Shown here: in pieces, positions 60,480-64,000 of the stretch
Layout: every line of letters begins with the position of its first letter
Numbering within the stretch: the stretch's first letter is position 1
DNA from: JACCTI01 sp038237435
GTDB taxonomy: Bacteria > Verrucomicrobiota > Verrucomicrobiia > Chthoniobacterales > UBA10450
Length of the DNA: 64,000 nucleotides
Assembly (NCBI GenBank): GCA_038237435.1
Contig: JBBRYT010000008.1
Location: 62,001-126,000, forward strand
Direction: 5' to 3'
The notes under the pieces: model-generated
What the model saw: the letters and a program-made list of their open reading frames with translations, nothing else
Told to the model about the DNA's origin: nothing
Database searches by the model: none
Translations under genes and position numbers: made by a program

Positions 60480-61442
60480 ATGAACCGGTTTGCGGCGAAA
60501 TTGAGCGAGTACGATCTCCCGCTCCAGCACGCGAAGACAGAAATCCTGCAGGTGAATGTGGGCAAGCTCTGCAATCTGACCTGCGTGCATTGTCACGTGA
60601 ACGCCGGGCCGAAGCGCAAGGAAATCATGACGCGCGAAACGATCGATCGGATTATCGATTGGTTAGCGAAGACCGATATCCCCACGGTCGATCTCACTGG
60701 CGGCGCGCCGGAGATGATCCCGGATTTCAAATATTTCGTGCGCCGATTGAAAGCGCTCACTCCGCCGCGTCACATCATCGATCGCTGCAACCTGACCATT
60801 CTGCTCGAGCCGGGCTTCGAAGATTACGCGCAATTTTTAGCGGAGAATCAAATCGAGATCATCGCTTCGATGCCCTGTTACTCGCCGGAGAATGTGAACG
60901 CGCAGCGCGGCGAAGGAGTTTTCGACGGCAGCATCAAAGGTCTGCGGCTTTTGAACTCGTTAGGCTACGGACTCGATCCCGCGCTGCCGTTGCATCTGGT
61001 TTACAATCCGAACGGCGCGTTTCTGCCCGGGCCGCAGGAAGAATTGGAAGCGGAATACAAACGCGAATTGAAGGAACATTTCGGCATCGTCTTCAACAAA
61101 CTTTTCACGATCACCAATCTGCCGATTGCGCGCTTCGCTTCCTATTTGAAGAACAACAACAAGCTCGGCGATTACATGCTGCTGCTGAACGACGCCTTTA
61201 ATCCCGCGACCGTGCAAGGTCTGATGTGTCGCAACACGATCAACGTCAGTTGGACCGGCGAAGTTTTCGACTGTGACTTCAATCAGATGTTGAAAATGAA
61301 TTGGCGCGAGAACGATCGCGCGCTTTCACTTTGGGACATCGATCCCGTGACAGTTGAGCATCGCGCGATTATGACCGGCGATCATTGCTTCGGCTGCACC
61401 GCGGGCGCAGGCTCGAGCTGCGGTGGCGCGTTGGTCGCGTAA
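60480..61442 (+). CDS. arsS: ArsS-like arsenosugar biosynthesis radical SAM protein
   Basis: The start at ATG 60480 (MNRFAAKLSEYDLPLQHAKT) is the conserved family start. The 320-residue protein has the radical-SAM cluster motif CNLTCVHCHV, TVDLTGGAPEMIPDF, and the C-terminal DUF3641 part with SWTGEVFDCDFNQML and the Cys-rich end DHCFGCTAGAGSSCGG. This is the rSAM/Cys-rich family (TIGR04167) that, with ArsM, transfers a 5'-deoxyadenosyl group to dimethylarsenite. The extreme 3' end overlaps the convergent glycosyltransferase gene by 61 bases. Confidence 0.88.
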   Translation: MNRFAAKLSEYDLPLQHAKTEILQVNVGKLCNLTCVHCHVNAGPKRKEIMTRETIDRIIDWLAKTDIPTVDLTGGAPEMIPDFKYFVRRLKALTPPRHIIDRCNLTILLEPGFEDYAQFLAENQIEIIASMPCYSPENVNAQRGEGVFDGSIKGLRLLNSLGYGLDPALPLHLVYNPNGAFLPGPQEELEAEYKRELKEHFGIVFNKLFTITNLPIARFASYLKNNNKLGDYMLLLNDAFNPATVQGLMCRNTINVSWTGEVFDCDFNQMLKMNWRENDRALSLWDIDPVTVEHRAIMTGDHCFGCTAGAGSSCGGALVA

Positions 61443-62113
61443 TACCAGGCGTGCAGGCGTTGCGGTGAAACGCCGAGTTTGAAAAGCAAAAGGAAGAGTC
61501 CGTTCTGAATTGTCGTGCGCCAAGCGCGATTGACGTGTTTGCGCGCCGACGTTTGCACCGGCGGGTCGAGAATAACCACGCGGCCGGCCGCGCGCAGTCG
61601 ACGCGAAAATTCCACGTCCTCCATCAGCGGAATTTGCGCGAAACCACCCAGTCGCTCGAAAATTTCTCGCCTAACGAATACAGTTTGATCGCCGAAAAGC
61701 GTGCCACCATTGCGCGTGAGATTTCGCGCGAAGCCTTCCAGCCAAAATAGGTGTGGGTGACGTTCATCGAATTTTCGATAGAACGCGCCGCCGACAATGG
61801 CCGCGTCGCGCATGGCGTTTTCCACGGCGCGAAAATGTTCGCGACGAAATTCCGTATCCGCGTGTTGAAAAATAAGTACGTCGGAAGTCGCCGCCGCAGC
61901 ACCGAGATTCATCTGCCCGCCGCGGCTCGGTGTCGCGCAGTGCAAGAGTTTCATTCGATTTTCCACCGCGGGAAATTCCAGCTCCGATTCCCCAGCCACA
62001 TCCACGATGATGATTTCGGCGAGCGCATCGATCCGTCCCAACTCTTCGAGCGCTCGACGCACGTTCGCGCCGTCGCGCCACGCCGGGATGATGATGCTGA
62101 CCGTCGGCTCCAC
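61382..62113 (-). CDS. TIGR04283-type glycosyltransferase, second copy
   Basis: I place the start at GTG 62113 (MEPTVSIIIPAWRDGANVRR), 8 bases after the radical-SAM stop; the open frame further upstream lies antisense within that gene. The 243-residue GT2 enzyme has AEIIIVDVAGESELEFPAVE, VLIFQHADTEFRREHFRAVE, NGGTLFGDQTVFVRREIFER and a terminal RLHAWYYATNAPPQ. It is a paralogue of the enzyme at 51711 and probably acts on the arsenosugar intermediate. It overlaps the 3' end of arsS on the other strand. Confidence 0.8.
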   Translation of the reverse strand: MEPTVSIIIPAWRDGANVRRALEELGRIDALAEIIIVDVAGESELEFPAVENRMKLLHCATPSRGGQMNLGAAAATSDVLIFQHADTEFRREHFRAVENAMRDAAIVGGAFYRKFDERHPHLFWLEGFARNLTRNGGTLFGDQTVFVRREIFERLGGFAQIPLMEDVEFSRRLRAAGRVVILDPPVQTSARKHVNRAWRTTIQNGLFLLLFKLGVSPQRLHAWYYATNAPPQLEPAPAVQPKQ

Positions 62114-62121
62114 GGGCGGAG

Positions 62122-63546
62122 CTAGTGCGAGAAAACCTGCGGCTCTTGCAAAAGCTCCGGGTCCTGCAAACGCGAGTCGTAGACTTCCGACCACGTCTGC
62201 TGATTCATCGAACACATGGGGACGGCCTGCCATTCGCCATTGCGTTTGACCGCGCCTTTGAAGACGCAGGAGTCCAGGCGCGCTTTGATGCATGAATCTT
62301 CATCCGCGCGCGCGACTGTTTTCGCGTCCATGAAATTGTGCATGCCGACGCCGAGCGTGTGCACCTGTCCGCGCAAGATGGATTGCAAAATTTCCTTGGG
62401 CGCGCCGCGTGACGAAAGGTAACGCGCCATGCGGTAAATCAACTTCACCGCGAGAATCGGATGCTGAAATAGAACGCCGGCCAGTCGGTACGGAGGCGTA
62501 CCGGCGTCGTCGTTCACGAGCGAGAGGCCGCCGATTTTTTGCAACACTTCGCCTAACAAGTTGTCGAATTTTTTGTCGTCCGGCAGAAGCGGGAAGAATT
62601 TTCCGGAGGGCCGCGCGATTAGGAGCGACGCCCAGCTATTGCAATCGGGATGACCGAAAATGGAAACGTCGCGACGTAAAGGCAGCCCAACGCCTTCGCA
62701 GATTTTCACCCATACATCCGCAGGCGTGATTGGTTGCTGCGAAAAAATCGTGCGGCCGGTGTCGGCTTCCGGTTGAAAGCTCAGCATCCGCCAGACGTGT
62801 GTGCGCTCGGGATCGGCCAAATACCAGCGAATCACTTCGGGCACGTCGTCGATGTTGCGACGCGTGACCGTGAAACTGAGCGCGTATTCGAGCGGGAATC
62901 CGGTCTTCTCGCGAATGCACGAGGCAAGATCGGTGAAGGCTTGCCGCACTGGATGCAGATCGGCTTCGCATTTGATCCGGCCAATCGGAAAACCATGACG
63001 ACCAGCCTGCGTCATATCAACGTGAACAGAAATTTGCCGCAGGCCGCCTTCCACAACGAGGCGCTCGAGAAATTGCGGCTGTTCGATCAGCGTCTGCCCG
63101 TGCGTCATCAACATCGGAATCGAGCCGACCGAGAATGCGTAACGGATAATTTCGATCAACTCATCCGCGCGTCCCGATTTCCAATATGCGTCAGCCACGT
63201 CGCCGCCGGTGATTTGCAATCCGCCGCCCGGACCTTGGAAACGCCGGTTCGCATCGATCTGTTCCTTCACCTGCGCGAGCGACGGAATCGGAATCTCGTT
63301 CGCATTTTTCGGTAGATAACAGTGTGTGCAATGAAACGAGCAGTAGCTCGCGCCGAGCGTGAATCCGCAATGCGTCAGATGCCGGCCGGAGATCTGATTG
63401 TTCGTTTGTAATTCCGCCGGCAACGAATCCCAGCGTTCCCGCAACACGCGCGCTTTCTCTTCGTGGATCGGCTGGCGAAACGCTTTCCAGCGCGCGCGCC
63501 AAAGCGATTTGGTTTCTGCGGGGGGATCAGTCGCCAGCGAAACCAT
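62122..63546 (-). CDS. Radical SAM protein of the arsenic locus
   Basis: From the ATG at 63546 the 474-residue protein has a radical-SAM motif CSFHCTHCYLPKNANEIPIP near residue 68, GLQITGGDVADAYW, a TIM-barrel core, and further cysteines in the C-terminal part (DEDSCIKARLDSCVFKGAVK and VPMCSMNQQTWSEV) that may hold auxiliary clusters. The exact reaction is unknown. It is upstream of the glycosyltransferase by 8 bases and downstream of a DUF547 gene by 11 bases, so all three form an operon. Confidence 0.75.
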   Translation of the reverse strand: MVSLATDPPAETKSLWRARWKAFRQPIHEEKARVLRERWDSLPAELQTNNQISGRHLTHCGFTLGASYCSFHCTHCYLPKNANEIPIPSLAQVKEQIDANRRFQGPGGGLQITGGDVADAYWKSGRADELIEIIRYAFSVGSIPMLMTHGQTLIEQPQFLERLVVEGGLRQISVHVDMTQAGRHGFPIGRIKCEADLHPVRQAFTDLASCIREKTGFPLEYALSFTVTRRNIDDVPEVIRWYLADPERTHVWRMLSFQPEADTGRTIFSQQPITPADVWVKICEGVGLPLRRDVSIFGHPDCNSWASLLIARPSGKFFPLLPDDKKFDNLLGEVLQKIGGLSLVNDDAGTPPYRLAGVLFQHPILAVKLIYRMARYLSSRGAPKEILQSILRGQVHTLGVGMHNFMDAKTVARADEDSCIKARLDSCVFKGAVKRNGEWQAVPMCSMNQQTWSEVYDSRLQDPELLQEPQVFSH

Positions 63547-63557
63547 ATGAAGAGATG

Positions 63558-64000
63558 CTACCTCGCTTCGTTCAGCGACCAATCATATTTTTGGTAGCTA
63601 ATTTTTGCGCCCTCCGGCAACGGCTTTTCGCGATGTTTGTTGATGAAGGCGAGCGCGCCACCGGGGAAGTCGTTTTTATACCAGTCGAAAATCGCCGAGG
63701 CCTGTGCGGTCTTGCTCGCCTCGTCGTATCTCACGCCCCTCTCGGAGTTGATAAAAGAGCGCGCGAGTTCATCCAGTTTCGCATCGAGGCTGTCACTCTT
63801 AAATGGCTCGCGACTGAGCGGCGGGCAACTGCGACTCGCGCAATTCAAAGCGAAGTGCACACCCGGGTTGTGAAACTTTCCGCGAATAACATTGTCTTCG
63901 AGCTTCTTGAAACTGGTCTGCTGGCCCGCGACACGAATGTTGTCGGCTGTGAAAAATCTGAAGAGCAAATCTTTCACGCTATTAGTTGGATACTTCTCCA
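63558..64000 (-). CDS. DUF547 domain protein (5' truncated by window)
   Basis: The frame is open to the window end. The visible 147 residues contain the DUF547 core: VIRGKFHNPGVHFALNCASR, SCPPLSREPFKSDSLDAKLD and FINSERGVRYDEASKTAQAS. DUF547 proteins (thiol-protease-like fold) commonly accompany ArsM/ArsS genes. The conserved Cys in CASRSCPPL is present. The signal peptide and N-terminus are outside the window. Confidence 0.78.
   Translation of the reverse strand, partial: EKYPTNSVKDLLFRFFTADNIRVAGQQTSFKKLEDNVIRGKFHNPGVHFALNCASRSCPPLSREPFKSDSLDAKLDELARSFINSERGVRYDEASKTAQASAIFDWYKNDFPGGALAFINKHREKPLPEGAKISYQKYDWSLNEAR

Larger units (their letters stand above)
1279..61677. repeat. Highly iterated octamer TCGTTAGG/CCTAACGA, 39 exact copies
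   Basis: Exact TCGTTAGG on the plus strand starts at 4521, 5416, 11324, 11393, 12460, 12635, 15075, 15309, 16263, 20510, 22259, 23244, 25023, 39974, 49130, 51353, 51425, 51854 and 60957. Its complement CCTAACGA starts at 1279, 1570, 1775, 4333, 4652, 9540, 18054, 19764, 20212, 22590, 33830, 33841, 38082, 42439, 45139, 47775, 52038, 53408, 58989 and 61670. The context favours A-(C/T) before and C after. Variants TTGTTAGG (1387, 10801, 21061, 27284, 30173, 31966, 34152, 58287, and 62552 on the minus strand) and TCGTTAGA/T/C are also common. Counted by eye, so a few may be missed. Confidence 0.9.

Noticed and set aside
1279..61677. Iterated octamer as a terminator, Chi site or transposon end
   Set aside because: No consistent inverted pairing or T-runs, no strand polarity, and no flanking target duplications or shared long flanks.

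Overview
The window looks like chromosomal DNA of a Gram-negative, GC-rich bacterium of the Verrucomicrobia, most likely a soil Spartobacteria/Chthoniobacterales type. This is inferred from the LPS genes (LpxI, an LptF/G-type permease), a C-terminal VPESG sorting tail resembling the verrucomicrobial VPDSG-CTERM signal, five tandem ADOP-type permeases, a very short ATP synthase delta subunit and outer-membrane porins. No rRNA and no taxonomic marker beyond rpsN, obg and atp genes is present, so the phylum assignment is moderate. Layout: 1-413 is the end of a Dyp-type peroxidase, followed by a DUF1697 gene. 945-5848 (minus) is an export/lipid-type block: LolA-like, MMPL transporter, small lipoprotein and a halogenase-like flavoprotein. 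5.9-10.4 kb carries secreted or membrane proteins (PT-rich protein, VPESG protein, LptF/G permease, DUF4097 protein, retropepsin-like protease). 10.4-22.7 kb is a row of five homologous FtsX/MacB-type orphan permeases. 22.7-31.9 kb holds housekeeping genes (transglutaminase-like, rpsN, CorC/HlyC, mntR divergent from mntH, UspA, glycogen synthase-type GT4, obg, a second GT4). 32.1-38.5 kb is the complete ATP synthase operon BEFHAGDC, followed by lpxI. 39.6-44.6 kb looks like a decayed island: tRNA-Ala(GGC), a serine-recombinase relic reading into it, a truncated PAS sensor, fragments and small secreted proteins. 44.6-48.9 kb is a four-gene operon: cupredoxin-like protein, histidine kinase, outer-membrane barrel, OmpR-type regulator. 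49.2-64 kb is an arsenic/phosphate region: TVP38 and MerA-like proteins, glycosyltransferases, sterol-desaturase-like enzyme, rhodanese, ArsM-like methyltransferase, ArsR, phosphate porin, PstSCAB, ArsS-like radical SAM, a second radical SAM and DUF547. It is best read as an arsenosugar (organoarsenical) biosynthesis locus with its own phosphate/arsenate uptake system. Two signals cut across the genes. (1) An 8-mer TCGTTAGG/CCTAACGA, extended as A-Y-TCGTTAGGC, occurs 39 times by hand count against about 2 expected at uniform base composition. It lies in both orientations and different reading frames, inside genes and between them, like a DNA-uptake-type or other highly iterated genomic word. 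(2) Four palindromes GTAAC-N6-GTTAC cluster between 42.5 and 44.5 kb in front of a small secreted protein, a Tat-exported ferritin-like protein and the cupredoxin/two-component operon, suggesting a local regulon of the response regulator at 48257.
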